Below, piece after piece: positions 44,309-54,655 of a DNA stretch of 64,000 nt. The stretch is taken from assembly GCF_900497805.2 (NCBI RefSeq), contig NW_020948739.1, positions 9,039,420-9,103,419 on the forward strand, read 5' to 3'. The translations under genes were made by a program, and so were the position numbers. Each line of letters opens with the position of its first letter. Positions within the stretch are counted from its first letter, which is position 1. Source of the DNA: Vombatus ursinus (taxonomy: Eukaryota; Chordata; Mammalia; Diprotodontia; Vombatidae). The notes below the pieces were generated by a model. It was not told where the DNA came from and did not search any database. It saw only the letters and a program-made list of their open reading frames with translations.

Positions 44309-44987
44309 CTGCTGATTACAGAATTTGACTCCTTCTAAGGGAGGGTCAAGTTCCATTATGAACATTTCATCATAAAACCCAGAAACTTATACATATTGAA
44401 TATTTGGTCCAGTCCAGGTTACAACTGTGACGTGTAAAAACTCAAGAGATATATCTTCTGAGTAACTAGCCATTTTATTAATTATAGCTAGCAAATAATT
44501 AATAAAAGGATGGTCATTTGGCCATCTCTCATGGACTAAAGACCCCTCATGGCTGCCTCATGACACTTATGTGCCCTTTGGAAGAGTGGTTGTTCCTGAT
44601 AGGCAGCAATCAACTCGGTTGGTTAATAATTAATAAGAGAATGAATATTATAATGAGAGGTGGGTCTATGCTAATGAGGGGCTGGGAGCATGGCTTTAAT
44701 TATGTCACTCTACCCAGACCATCCCTAGCCTTGAACAATCTAGACAAAGGTTTACCCCTTCCTCACCTCTACCTCCCAAACCTAAGTAGAACACAATGGG
44801 CTTCCCCAGTTGGGTGGGGTTTGAACATGATTGAGAAGAAAGTTAATCCAATCTCATTATCATCAATGTCCTTCATATACTAGACTGGCCCAAATATTAA
44901 ATATGCATAAGTTTCTGGGTATCATGATGAAGTTTTCAAAATGGAATTGACCCTCGGGTAGGAGGAGTCAAATTCTGTAATCAGCAG
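44309..44987. repeat. Inverted repeat 1, 108-bp arms
   Basis: The left arm (44309-44416) begins CTGCTGATTACAGAATTTGA. The right arm (44881-44987) is its inverse, ending CTGTAATCAGCAG. By hand alignment the arms differ at 13 bases and one gap, about 87% identity. The 464-bp space between them is mostly LTR copy C. The right arm appears to lie within the LTR and the left arm outside it, so two copies of one short element or an inverted duplication are both possible. See findings. Confidence 0.85.
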
Positions 44988-45040
44988 AAACTGCAAGAGG
45001 CTGATTTCTGAATAAGGAAATAGAAAGAGGAAAAACCTTA
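44425..45040 (-). mobile_element. LTR, unassigned ERV family, copy C
   Basis: The reverse complement aligns with the LTR copies at 17912-18500 and 21159-21728. 44425-44880 covers one end (TAGCTAGCAAATAATTAATA, CAATCTCATTATCATCAATG). Matching sequence resumes at 45000-45040 (CTGATTTCTGAATAAGGAAA) after the inverted-repeat arm. It is a degraded fossil, interrupted at least once, with no internal genes. Confidence 0.55.
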
Positions 45041-45352
45041 GTCCTAATTCAGCCCACTTTTATTATTTCAGTGGATTTCAGAGAACTAGACTCCCCAGGG
45101 TCCAGTTTTCTCCTTGAAATGGATGTGGGAGGTAGTGGCATAAAGAAGATCATTTCTCTCAATTCCAAGCGGAAATTTTTGGGGAAATAGGGGAAACAGT
45201 CCTATATCCCCCTCCTGTCATCTGCCTTCTTCCTTCACAAACTGGATCTTCTTTATGCCACTACCTCCCACATCCATCAAGGAGAAAACTGGACCCTGGG
45301 GAGTCTAGTTCTCTGAAATCCATTGAAATAATAAAACTGGGCTGAATTGGAC
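45041..45352. repeat. Inverted repeat 2, near-identical 108-bp arms
   Basis: The left arm is 45041-45151 and the right arm 45245-45352, with a 93-bp spacer. The arms differ by only two substitutions and two small gaps. Both contain the core TGTGGGAGGTAGTGGCATAA on opposite strands. If transcribed, it would fold into a stem of about 108 bp. It directly follows the LTR copy C remnant. No family is recognised. Confidence 0.95.
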
Positions 45353-45674
45353 CCTGTGGCCTGTGGGAGTAATAGCACCTTGCTCAAATACTGAAATGCT
45401 CAAATGGCGATGACTAACCAGAGAAACCACCTCCTATTTTACAATCACTGCCACAAATGTGAGCCACCTCCACAGTTTAAAAGCCTTTGAAAGATGTAAG
45501 GTTACAACTAAAGAAAGTTTATACTTGACTTGAACAAGAAAGGCAGAAGTTGTCAAAGAAAACCTTAAGTAGCACTTTAGACAAGAAGGGTAAATTCTAA
45601 ATAATAATAATAATAATAATAATACTTAGGATAGAAATCGGAATGCCCAAGCAATAGTTCTGCTGCGGATACAT
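45353..45674. other. No recognised feature, (AAT)n run
   Basis: Unassigned sequence with an AAT microsatellite at 45600-45623. Confidence 0.5.
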
Positions 45675-45830
45675 ATAGAATCACAGGTTTAGAGCATCTT
45701 AGAGGTCATCCAACCCTTTTATTTTATGGAAGGAGAGACTGGGATCTATAGAGGTTGAATGACTTTCCCAAGGTCACTCAGTAGTAAAAGGAAGAGGCAG
45801 AATCTGACCTCAAGTCCTCTTACATCAATT
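45675..45830 (-). mobile_element. MIR SINE
   Basis: Reverse MIR: AGAATCACAGGTTTAGAGCA, AGGTTGAATGACTTTCCCAA, GGTCACTCAGTAG, TCTGACCTCAAGTCC. Confidence 0.7.
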
Positions 45831-46427
45831 CCAGCTTTGGCTGACACAGGTCAGAGAAAACTCCGAGGCTGTGACTTGTCTGAAGTTGACTTTTATGAAG
45901 CAGAACAGGTTTCACTTAGAGTGGCTACTCAAAACCAAGATGAAATGGGAAAGTTATGTATTTATATCTCTTTCTTTAAAATTAAATTACATATATTTTT
46001 CAATGAACAAGTATCTATTTTCTTTCTCTCTCCTCACCCTGATAGATACTTTTTATGGTATTGAAAAGGTCCCTCTATGGCTATACTTTGAAGGTTTTTT
46101 TTATAAGCATAAGTAAGTGTTGTATTTTGTCAAAGGTTTTCCCCACATTTAGTGATATAATCAGTTTTGAATATTTTTGTTTTTAATATGATTATGTTGA
46201 TTGTTTTCTTAATATTGAACCATCTTTGCATCCTTGATATACATCCAAATTGATTATGATGAATGATTTCTTAAAGATTTATTGTAGTCTGAGAGGATTT
46301 TAAATTTTTTTAATTGATATTCATTAATAGTATTGGTCTTTCTCTTGTGCTGTAGCCTTCCCTGGTTTGGTATTAGGACTATATTTGTTTTATAAAGGAA
46401 GTCTGTTAGAGTGATTTCTTGATTTTT

Positions 46428-46575
46428 TTTTTTTTTTTTTGGTGAGGCAATCAGGGTTAAGTGACTTGCCCAGGGTCACACAGCTAGTAAGTTTCTTGTG
46501 TCTGAGGTCGGATTTGAACTCAGGTCCTCCTAACTCCAAGGATGGAGCTTATCCACTGCGCCACCTAGCTGCCTC
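46428..46575 (-). mobile_element. A-tailed Mar1-head SINE, 15-bp TSD
   Basis: Reverse SINE with a 13-bp or longer T-run (A-tail complement), then GCAATCAGGGTTAAGTGACT, TTTGAACTCAGGTCCTCC (B-box), and GCGCCACCTAGCTGCC. It lacks the BovB tail. The flanks GATTTCTTGATTTTT (46413-46427) and GATTTCTCGATTTTT (46576-46590) form a target duplication with one mismatch. The A-tail implies L1 mobilisation, as for WSINE1-like SINEs. Confidence 0.92.
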
Positions 46576-47664
46576 GATTTCTCGATTTTTGAGAATGACT
46601 CGTATAGTAGCATTGGAACTAATTAATTTTTTAAAAAGTTTGATAGAATTTTCTTATGAATCTATTAGGACCAGAAGCTTTTTATTTTGCTAATTTTTAG
46701 CTAGTTCTATTTTCTTTCTTGAGATTAGATTATTTAAGATATCTATTTGGTCTTCTGTTAGTAGCTATTTTATATATGCCTTCAAAAGAAGTATTCCACT
46801 ACTTCTTTTCTGTTCTCAGTTTTGATAGTATATAACTATGAATAGTAGGTTCTGATAATTCTTTGTATTCTGATTTTGTTGTGATTTCATCTTGTTTGTT
46901 TCTTATTTTGTTGATTTGACTTTCTGCTCTTTTTAATCAGATTGACTAAAGGTTTATCAATTTTATTAGCCTTTAAAAAACAACTTTTAGTTTTATTGAT
47001 CATTTCTATAGAATTTTTTTTGTGTCTATTTACCCTCTAATTTTTAACATCTGCTCTTTTGTGTTTATTTTAGGTTTTCTTGTTTGTTGGCTTCCAAATT
47101 TTAAGAAAAATGCATATTCAGTTCATCCTCTCTTTTTCTACTTATATATATATATTTATATGGATATAATTTTTTTCTGAGAACTGTTTTAGCTATGTCA
47201 CTAAAATGTTGATCTTATTTTATTATTATTATTTTCTTTTACACAATTACTAATTTTTAAATTTGTTCTTTGACTTACTCATTATTTAGGATTTCATTGT
47301 TAGGTCTCCATTTGGGTCTGTGTGTTTTGTTTATACTCTCTAACCTGTTTACTATTTTTACTATGTTATAGTCTAGAAAGAATGTATTGATTATTTCTGC
47401 TTTTTAACAATTACTTGCAATAGCTATGTGACCTAATACATAGCTGATTTTTGTAAAACACCATAAATCTTTTAGCTCTAGTTTCTCGAATGATATGTTC
47501 AGTTCTACATTTTCCTTTTTGTTTCTGTTAGATTTGTATGAAACTAGGGGAAAGAACACACAAATCTCCTGCTGCTATTATATGATTGGCTATTTCTTGC
47601 AATTTAGTTCATCCTTCATGAATCTGGATTTTAAGGCATTTGGAACATATAAGTTTGTTGTTTG

Positions 47665-48385
47665 TGGTTCCTTTCAACATTCTCTACTCAACAGCTAACG
47701 TGATTTTTCCCAAAGTGCAAGTCTGACCATGTCAACCCCTACTCAGTAAACAGGAGTTATTTCCATGATAAAACATAGAATTCTTTGTTTGGCATTCAAA
47801 GCCCTTCATAACTCACCCCCTCTCCTAATCTTCCCTTTTCCCAGTTTGCTTATACTTTACACCTCTCCACATACTCTTTGATTCATTGACATGGGCCTCT
47901 TTGCTATTCTGTGAACATTCTATCTCCCAGTTCTGAGCATTTTCACTGACTGTCCCTCATCCCTGGAATATTCTCTCTCCTCACATCCTAATTAAAATCC
48001 CACCCTCTATAGGAAGCCTTTCCTAACCCCTCAATTCTAGTACTTTCCCTCTGTTGATTATTTCCTATATATCCTATATATATAACTTGTTTGTATATAG
48101 TTGTTTTCATTTTGTATGCATTTAAGTAGTCTCTAGACCTCTCACCATCCTGGTTGTCCTCCTAGACTCCTACCAGCCAACAAAAGTCTTTCATAAAAGT
48201 TCTGTATCCAGAACTAAACACACTATTTTGTGAACATAGTTGTTTACATGTTTTCTCCTTCATTGAATTGTGAAATCCTAAAAGGTAGGGACTGTCTTTG
48301 CCTTTCTTTGGGTCCCCAGTGTCCAGCACAGTGCCTCACACATAACAGGTGCTTCATAAATGTTTATTGACTGACTGAATGACAT
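47665..48385 (+). mobile_element. L2 LINE 3' portion inside L1
   Basis: Plus-strand L2 ORF2 C-terminus to its end: AAGTGCAAGTCTGACCATGT, TTTGGCATTCAAAGCCCTTC, GACATGGGCCTCTTTGCTAT, TAGGAAGCCTTTCCTAACCC, CAGCACAGTGCCTCACACAT, AAATGTTTATTGACTGACTG. About 100 bp (48135-48230) resembling a reverse CR1/L3 (TCACCATCCTGGTTGTCCTC) sit inside it. L1 sequence continues on both sides. Confidence 0.8.
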
Positions 48386-49100
48386 GGTATAGTTTCCTTG
48401 TTTCTCATTTTGTCTTGTCAACGTTTGTTTTTGTGTTGTCCGATAGTGTGATTGTAACTTCTGCTTTTTTAGATTTACCTGATGCATAGTAAATTTTGTT
48501 CCAGCTCCTCATTTTTATTCCATGTATGTCTTTCTTTCTTAGGCATGTTTTTGAAAGCAGCAGATTGTGGGATTTATGTTCTTATTCAATCTGTCATTCT
48601 TTTTAATTTTATTGGATTGTTTAGTCTATTCACATTTAAAGTTACAGAGTTAAGTTTATATTTCCTTCTATTTGTCTCTAATATTTGTCTTTTTTTTCCA
48701 GATTAGGATCTTATTTCCCTCTTCTTCTATAAAGATAGTACTGTGTTTCTTCAGTTAGTTTAGCTTACTCTACTTTAAAGCAACCCCTTTCCCATTGTCT
48801 CTCTTCTCTTCATCCTGAAGCCCTGACCCCTCCTGTTTGTTATCCTTTCTCTTGGTTTTGGAATTTTGCTTAACTTATAGTTTCTTTTCCCTTTCTTTTA
48901 ATCTAGTTATCTAATCCTTCTCTTTCCCCCCTCTCAATTAAGTAGTAAAGCAAAATCTCCTCCCTCTTCTCCCCTTCAATTTTTGTTAGTTTTAAATATT
49001 TACTTTCTATACCTTTTAAAAAAGGATTTCTTTCTTTTGTTCTCTTCATTAACTCTTTTCCATTTCTTTCTGTTTTAGACTTTTATTCTTTGATTCATTG

Positions 49101-49611
49101 CTGTTGTCCCTATTTATCCCTTCTTTCGTTATGTATTCCTTATGGTATTAATACTTCTAAGGTGCCTATTTGGGGCTGTTTCTTCTTAAGCCATTCAGAA
49201 ATGGCACACAATGATCTCTTCACAATCCTCTGGGTCCTCTGCCTATCAGGTATTGATTTTTCCCCTTTGTTTTGAAATATTTATTCATAGATGTCTGGAA
49301 TTGTTTAGCTGATATGGAGATCCTATTTCTCTCTGTTACTAATACCTTTTTTTGCTAGTTTATCTCTTTGTGCTTGAGCTCCTGAGATTTTAGGAAATTT
49401 CAGTATTTTTTCCCTATTACTCACTTTCTGACTTTTCCTTTCATGTCATGGGGTTGGACCTCAAAGCTGTGTTAGTCTCTCCCCATACTAGGTGATTCAC
49501 ATTTCACTGGCTTCAGTCTCTGCCCCAAGGACCAAATCCAAATTAGACTACTTTTGTGCCCCCAAATCTTTCATACCCTAACTTTTTTCTCCATACTGTT
49601 CCTAACTATGC
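49101..49611. other. No clear feature
   Basis: It may be the diverged end of the preceding L1. From 49450 on it is unassigned. No credible open frame. Confidence 0.4.
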
Positions 49612-49790
49612 ATCATAGGAATGCAGAGGCCCTACTCCAACCCCCTCATCTTGCAGATAAGTAAACTGAGGCTCAGGAATGTTAAGTGACTTGCGTGAGG
49701 CCACACAGGTAATGTCAGAGATGGGATTTGAACTCAAGTTTCTCTGACTTCAGAGTCAGTGCTCTGTCCACTGTACCATGCTGCCTGTAA
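49612..49790 (-). mobile_element. MIR SINE
   Basis: Reverse MIR, well preserved: CAGATAAGTAAACTGAGGCT, GTTAAGTGACTTGCGTGAGG, TTTGAACTCAAGTTTCTCTG, GTGCTCTGTCCACTGTACCA. Confidence 0.85.
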
Positions 49791-49819
49791 AGATCTTTCT
49801 CTCTCTCTTCACCTATAGA

Positions 49820-50125
49820 ATTCCTATCTATCCTTTAAAGCCCAACTGAAAGGCCACTTCTTCCAGAAAGTCTTTCCTGGTTGACTCTTGCTGAAATGAC
49901 TTTCCCCCTTGGAGCTTACATAGCACTTTATTTTGCAATGCTCCAAAATACCTGTAATATTGTATATCATAGTCAATTATATTTAAGTCTTTGTCCCCAA
50001 CTAAATTGTAAGGTCCATGAAAGGAAGGATTGTAAATCTAAGCTTTGTATCTGACCTAGCATCTAGCACAATGCTCTTCTCAGGGTTGGCAGTTGCTGGA
50101 TATTTGTTGAATTAATGAATAAATA
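49820..50125 (+). mobile_element. L2 3' portion
   Basis: Plus-strand L2: AAAGCCCAACTGAAAGGCCA, CTTCTTCCAGAAAGTCTTTC, ACTAAATTGTAAGGTCCATG, then a diverged terminus ending GTTGAATTAATGAATAAAT. Confidence 0.7.
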
Positions 50126-50436
50126 AATGTATGACTACATTAAAAACTTTTACCTATACAGCCAATAATATCAAGCAATTTCCTAATCCACATGGGCAAG
50201 AAATTACTCAATACCAGATCTTTCACTTTAAGGCAAAACCTTTTTATTTTCCTTCCCTTTCTGAGCTCTCCTTCCTTCAATTCTGCTTTCCGTATAGCTC
50301 TAAAATGCTCCAGTTTCAATATATCCATTACTTCTTTTCAATTATGCATAACCAATATCAATCTATCATAAGCAACTTCCAGAATTACAGGCACCTTATA
50401 TAATCACAGGAACTCTGTCCCCAGATAGCCCAAACA
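50126..50436. other. No recognised feature
   Basis: Unassigned AT-rich sequence up to the 7SL pseudogene. Confidence 0.5.
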
Positions 50437-50720
50437 GCTGGGTGTGGTGGTGAATGACTAATCCTTCCTACTGGGGGTTGCTGAAGCTGGTGGTTCTTCT
50501 GGGCTCAGGAGTTCTGAGCTTCAGTGGGTTAGGCTGATTGGATGTCTGAACCAAGTCTTACCCATATAATGAGTCCCTGGGAGCAGGAAACCACTAGGCT
50601 GCCGAAGGAGAGATTACACTGGCCTAGGTCAGAAACGAGCTGGTCAAAGCTCCCATGCCAATCCATAGTGAGATATAGTCTATGAATGGCTGCTGCAATT
50701 CCATCCTGGGCAAGATAGAG
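50437..50720 (+). pseudogene. RN7SL pseudogene: 7SL (SRP) RNA retropseudogene
   Basis: About 284 bp align end to end with vertebrate 7SL RNA, the scaffold of the signal recognition particle. The Alu-domain start (GCTGGGTGTGGTGGTG), the following AGGAGTTCTGAGCTTCAGTG, the S-domain (CTAGGTCAGAAACGAGC, TGGTCAAAGCTCCCATGCC) and the 3' Alu end (CCATCCTGGGCAAGATAG) are all present in order. There is an A/G-rich tail but no T-run terminator. Substitutions are spread throughout, so it is a retrotransposed copy, not the functional gene. Unlike primate Alu it keeps the S domain. Confidence 0.93.
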
Positions 50721-50830
50721 AAAGAAAGAAAGAGAAAGAAAGAGAAAGGGAGAGAAAGCAAGAAGGGGGAGGGAGGGAGGGAAGAAGGAAAGAAGGAGGA
50801 AGGAAGGAAGGAAATAAGAAAGGAAGGGAG
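50721..50830. repeat. (GAAA)n/(GGAA)n purine tract
   Basis: Starts exactly at the 3' end of the 7SL copy as GAAAGAAAG and grades into GGGA/GGAA units. It most likely arose from the pseudogene's A-tail. Homopurine tracts like this can form triplex DNA. Confidence 0.93.
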
Positions 50831-51554
50831 AGTGGGAGGAAATTACCCAATAATGGATAGGAAAATGCTAGCAATGATGGTAGCTGTCTACCCCAATCTC
50901 GCTTACTCTAAAAAGAAGCCTGGTACTCTTGTGACACTATGGCCACTGGGGTCTATTCTTTCCTCAGTTCAGCTTGAGAATTATATGCTGCCTCAGGTCT
51001 ATAAAAACTGTAAGTGGATGCTCTCTATGGCAGCTTAGTTCCAGCAGAAACCTGGAGAACCTGGAGAAGCAGAGGGATGTCAGGCCTCCTTCCCCCACTC
51101 CCTTTGTGTCGTTCATCATGACCTATTTTCTATAGACTTGCTCTTTTTTGGATTTTTAAGTACTCCTGGTGGTGATTCTACTCTGCTATCACGAAAAATT
51201 CCTGCTGACATTATAATTTTTCATTGCCTGGGCATCCTGGGCCTGGATTCTGAATCAGTAAGGTGCCCATTAGGTGACATTATTCAATTAGATGAATGTG
51301 TGATGACACTTTGTGCAAGGGTGTCAGCAGCACCAGAGTACTAATCATCCTGCCAGAAGCCTTGGGACTGGGTTTTGTTTTTTCTTTCTTTTTTTTTTTT
51401 TTTTGCTCATCTGAATTCTATTCCATGCCTACTTTAATGTGGGGATGGACTTTTTGTCCTGGTATAAAAATGGAAAGGGAAGCAAACATATTGGATGTTT
51501 GAATCAGTCTCCAAAGAAATCCTGAAAGGCTACCATTATGGGAAAGGTTAATAA
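50831..51554. other. No recognised feature
   Basis: Unassigned; T-run at 51387-51404. Small frames (51138-51344, 51296-51502) have no domain. Confidence 0.5.
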
Positions 51555-51704
51555 AATTAAATTGAGAAGAGATCAATGTAAATTTCTATATTTGGGTTCA
51601 AAGTGTCAGTTGTACAAGTCCAGGATGGGAAATGATTTGAAGTTTTCAGTTGATAGAAACCCCAGAATGAGTCAATTGCTTTAGATGACCTCCCAAAATG
51701 CTGT

Positions 51705-51880
51705 CAGTCAAGAAATATTTATTGAACACCTACTACATGTGAGGCACTGTGCTAAGCCCTGAGAATACAAAGAAAATACAAAATACAAGGAAAAGCAAAT
51801 GACAGTCCCAAATCTCAGGGAGCTCACAGTCTAATGAAGGAGACAACATGCAAAAAAACTATACAAATAGCTATATGGAA
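51705..51880 (-). mobile_element. L2 3' end inserted in CR1/L3
   Basis: Reverse L2 terminus: AAGAAATATTTATTGAACAC, GAGGCACTGTGCTAAGCCC, CAGGGAGCTCACAGTCTAAT, AGACAACATGCAAAAAAAC. Confidence 0.85.
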
Positions 51881-52039
51881 TGCTGTGTTCAGTTCTGGAT
51901 ACAGAACTTTTAGGAAAGATATTTGTAAGCTGGAATGAGTCCGGGAGGGCAACCAGGATGGTGAGAGGTCTGGAGATTATGCTACTTAAAAAGAATGGTG
52001 ATATTTAGGCTTGAGAAGAGAAGACTTGGGTGGGTGTTA

Positions 52040-52862
52040 CATAATGATTTAATTCAATAATTCAATTCAATAAGCATTTACTTGGTACATAGTTTGTGTT
52101 GTGCACTGTGCTAGGTATTTCTAGGCATAAAAAGACAAAATATGAATATTGTCCTTGCCCTCAAGGAGCTTACATTCTACTGAAGAGAAACAACATGTTC
52201 ACAAATAAGTAAATATAAAATATATGCAAAGCAAATATGAAGGAATTTGAAAGAAAATTGCCAAAAATTGGGGCAAATCATGAAAGGCTTCTTGCAGGAA
52301 GGGATGCAGGGATTCTGAGATACTGAAGTGAAGAAAGAGAGCATTCGAGACATGGGGGACAGTCAGTGCAAAGGCTCAAGGACAGTTGATGGAATCTTGT
52401 GCATGGAGAATAATATCTAGGTCAGTTTGAGTGGAATGTGGAGGTCATGTGGGAGTAATGAGAATTAGTCCTGGAATGTTAGGTTGGAGCCTGATTGTCA
52501 AAGGTTTTAAATGCCAAATGGGGGAATTGGAATTTTATTCCAGATTAATATGGAGTCACTGAAGCTGTTGGAGCAGAGGAAGAAGATTGTTTTGACAGAT
52601 TGGCTAAAGGAGAGACTGGAAACAAGGTGACCCAATTAGGAGACTCTTGTGATAGATCAGGAAAGGCTGATGAGGGTCTGAACTAGGATGGGATGCAAGT
52701 GAAGAGAGAGGAGTGAACAGTAGCAAAATACATGGCGGAGGCAGAATTGGCAAGATTTGTCTACTGAAAGCAAAAAGTTGAGGAAGACTCCAAGACAGAG
52801 AGTGAGCTGAATCAGGATCTCCTGGCATGAGATAGTAGATCTAGAATCAATGAGTAGAAGTT
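52040..52862 (-). mobile_element. L2 LINE 3' portion inserted in CR1/L3
   Basis: Antisense L2 from its terminus (ATTCAATAAGCATTTACTTG, TGCCCTCAAGGAGCTTACAT) into ORF2: GAAAGGCTTCTTGCAGGAAG, GAGCATTCGAGACATGGGGG, GTCAAAGGTTTTAAATGCCA, ACAAGGTGACCCAATTAGGA. It is about 820 bp, and CR1/L3 resumes after it. Confidence 0.8.
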
Positions 52863-53080
52863 TCATGGAGGCAGATTTAGACTTGGTTGAAAGGCAAACT
52901 TCATAATCATTAGAGCTATGTGAAATGGCCTGCCCCAGAAAGAGGTGGGTTCCCTTCTTTGGAGGTCCTCGGCAAAAACTGGAGGATGACTTTCTGGAAA
53001 TGTTATAGGTGGGATTTTTGTCTGATATGGGTTGGGCTAGGTGTCTTGGGGGAGTCTCCCTAACTTTGTGATTGTGAGCT

Positions 53081-53604
53081 GCTATCCTCCTGAAGGTTCA
53101 GAGCTGTCATGGAGGTCATGTATAATTTCTCCAGAATGAACCACTTGGTCTCATTCCCTGGTCTATCAACAAAGCCACAAAAACCCATCACTCTCTCAGA
53201 CAGCATGAATAGGCTTTGACACAGGCTGCTTCAGATAGAGGTCAGATTTCAGCAGGGCCATACAAGCTATTGGGTATACACTATTTGTTGACCACAGTGT
53301 GCCATTTTCAAACAGACAAGTAGAATGAGTCAACCAATCAATCAACCAAAATATTACATAATGTCTTTGTTATACCTCAAACCTATAACCGGCCTGGGCA
53401 AGTGGGTAAATTTGCCAAAAAACAATGCTGTTTACACAAGCTTAGGCGACAGGGCCCTGGGAAAATTGAACATTCTAGAAGGCATACAGCTTAGAGCCTT
53501 CACCTTTGTATCAGATATATGCTTGATGTTGCTCACTTGCTTAGACTCTTTGTCTTAGGGGTTAGGGGAGGGACAAATACCTTCACAATGAGTTTCAAAA
53601 GACT
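53081..53604. other. No recognised feature
   Basis: Unassigned; the 77-codon frame at 53325-53558 shows no domain. Confidence 0.5.
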
Positions 53605-53790
53605 GTAGTCTCAGATCTGCCTGGAAGGGACTTCAGAAACCATCTAATCCAACATGTCCTATTTTATGTAAGTCCATGGGAATGAAGTGACTTGACTTGC
53701 CCAAATCACATAGATAGGAAGCATCAGGGTTGGAATGTTAACCCAGGTCTCCTGACCTCGAAGCTAACAGTCTTTCTTCTATACTACTTC
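53605..53790 (-). mobile_element. MIR SINE
   Basis: Reverse MIR: GGAAGGGACTTCAGAAACCA, TTGACTTGCCCAAATCACAT, ACCCAGGTCTCCTGACCTC. A MIR/L2-type tail scrap lies at 53870-53905. Confidence 0.75.
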
Positions 53791-53904
53791 AGCAAGACCC
53801 AACGGCCTTTTCACTATCATAGGGATAGGATGCCCAGTCAAACATGGTGACAGTAACGTTGTAGTACTTTGTACTTAGTAAGTGCTTAATAGATGCTTTT
53901 AAAT

Positions 53905-54295
53905 TTATTTTCATTCATTTTTGCCAAGAGATTTTATTTGGTTGGCCATCTTCACCTACCAATGCAGTGACTATCACATATTTTGAATGACCCTTTTTAT
54001 GGAACATTTCCCACAACACAATTGGAGCAATAATTTATCCTCTGTGATTGCTCAGTATGTGGTATGATCAATATTCTTCCTTTTATATATCAGGCCCATA
54101 GCCATCTATAGTCCCGGCTTTTCCCCAGCATCTGAATTCAGCAGCAGTGACATGTTAATTACATGTTGGTGGTCCACACGAATGGATCATGAGTAACAAT
54201 GCTACATGCAGAGATGGCAGCACTCTCAGTGTGCTAAATATCTCAGGAGGAACGTTGGGCCTGTGTCTTGCTAATCCTCACCCCAGTTTAGTTGA
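53905..54295. other. Repeat-free, candidate conserved noncoding DNA
   Basis: No transposon is recognised. Balanced composition with TTAATTACATG near 54153 and CCACAACACAATTGG near 54012. Conservation is a guess to be tested, not something the sequence shows. Confidence 0.3.
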
Positions 54296-54299
54296 GAAT

Positions 54300-54655
54300 A
54301 TAGGATCATAGGATGGTATGGTCATAGGGTCATAGAGATCTAATGTTAATCCCAACCTCTTATTTTATAGATGACTAAAATGAGGCACAGAGAGAATAAA
54401 CAACTTGGCCATGGTAATGATAATAATAACTCCTATTTACAGAGTACTTTAAGGTATGAAAAGTACTTTCCTCATAACAAGAACACGAAGGAGGTAGCAC
54501 AAATATCATTGTCCCTCTTTTGTAAGTCAACAATCATTTAAATACTTACTTTGTGCCAGGTATTGTGCTAAGCGCTGGAGACACAAATGGAATGAAAGAT
54601 AGTTCCTGCCCTCAGAGAGCTTAAATTCTAATGGAGGAAGATAACACATACTTCA
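54300..54655 (-). mobile_element. MIR pieces and an L2 3' end
   Basis: 54300-54410 is a reverse MIR (TTTATAGATGACTAAAATGA). 54415-54524 is MIR3-like (CTATTTACAGAGTACTTTAA). 54525-54655 is a reverse L2 terminus (GTGCCAGGTATTGTGCTAAG, CTGCCCTCAGAGAGCTTAAA) that probably interrupts the MIR3. Confidence 0.65.

Larger units (their letters stand above)
46085..49100 (-). mobile_element. L1 LINE ORF2, interrupted by SINE and L2
   Basis: Antisense L1 reverse-transcriptase to EN-RT linker region: GTATTTTGTCAAAGGTTTTC (46123), AATATTGAACCATCTTTGCA (46212), ATGAATCTATTAGGACCAGA, GGATTTCATTGTTAGGTCTC (47289), TTTACCTGATGCATAGTAAA (48473), TCACATTTAAAGTTACAGAG (48630). It is split at 46428-46575 by an A-tailed SINE and at 47665-48385 by an L2. 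ORF2 is badly broken. The 49101-49500 continuation is unclear. Confidence 0.75.
51555..53080 (+). mobile_element. CR1/L3 LINE C-terminus, split by two L2s
   Basis: Plus-strand CR1-clade ORF2 in three pieces. 51555-51700 has AGATCAATGTAAATTTCTAT and TGGGTTCAAAGTGTCAGTTG. 51881-52030 has TGTGTTCAGTTCTGGATACA, GGAGGGCAACCAGGATGGTG and CTTGAGAAGAGAAGACTTGG. 52865-53080 has CATAATCATTAGAGCTATGT, AAATGGCCTGCCCCAGAAAG and TGATATGGGTTGGGCTAGGT. They encode the GCKFLYLG, CVQFW/NQDGERSGD and WPAPERGGF-like parts of the CR1 C-terminus. The gaps are filled by L2. Confidence 0.8.

Noticed and set aside
50437-50720. Functional 7SL RNA gene
   Set aside because: It has scattered substitutions and a purine-rich tail instead of a T-run terminator, so it is called a retropseudogene.
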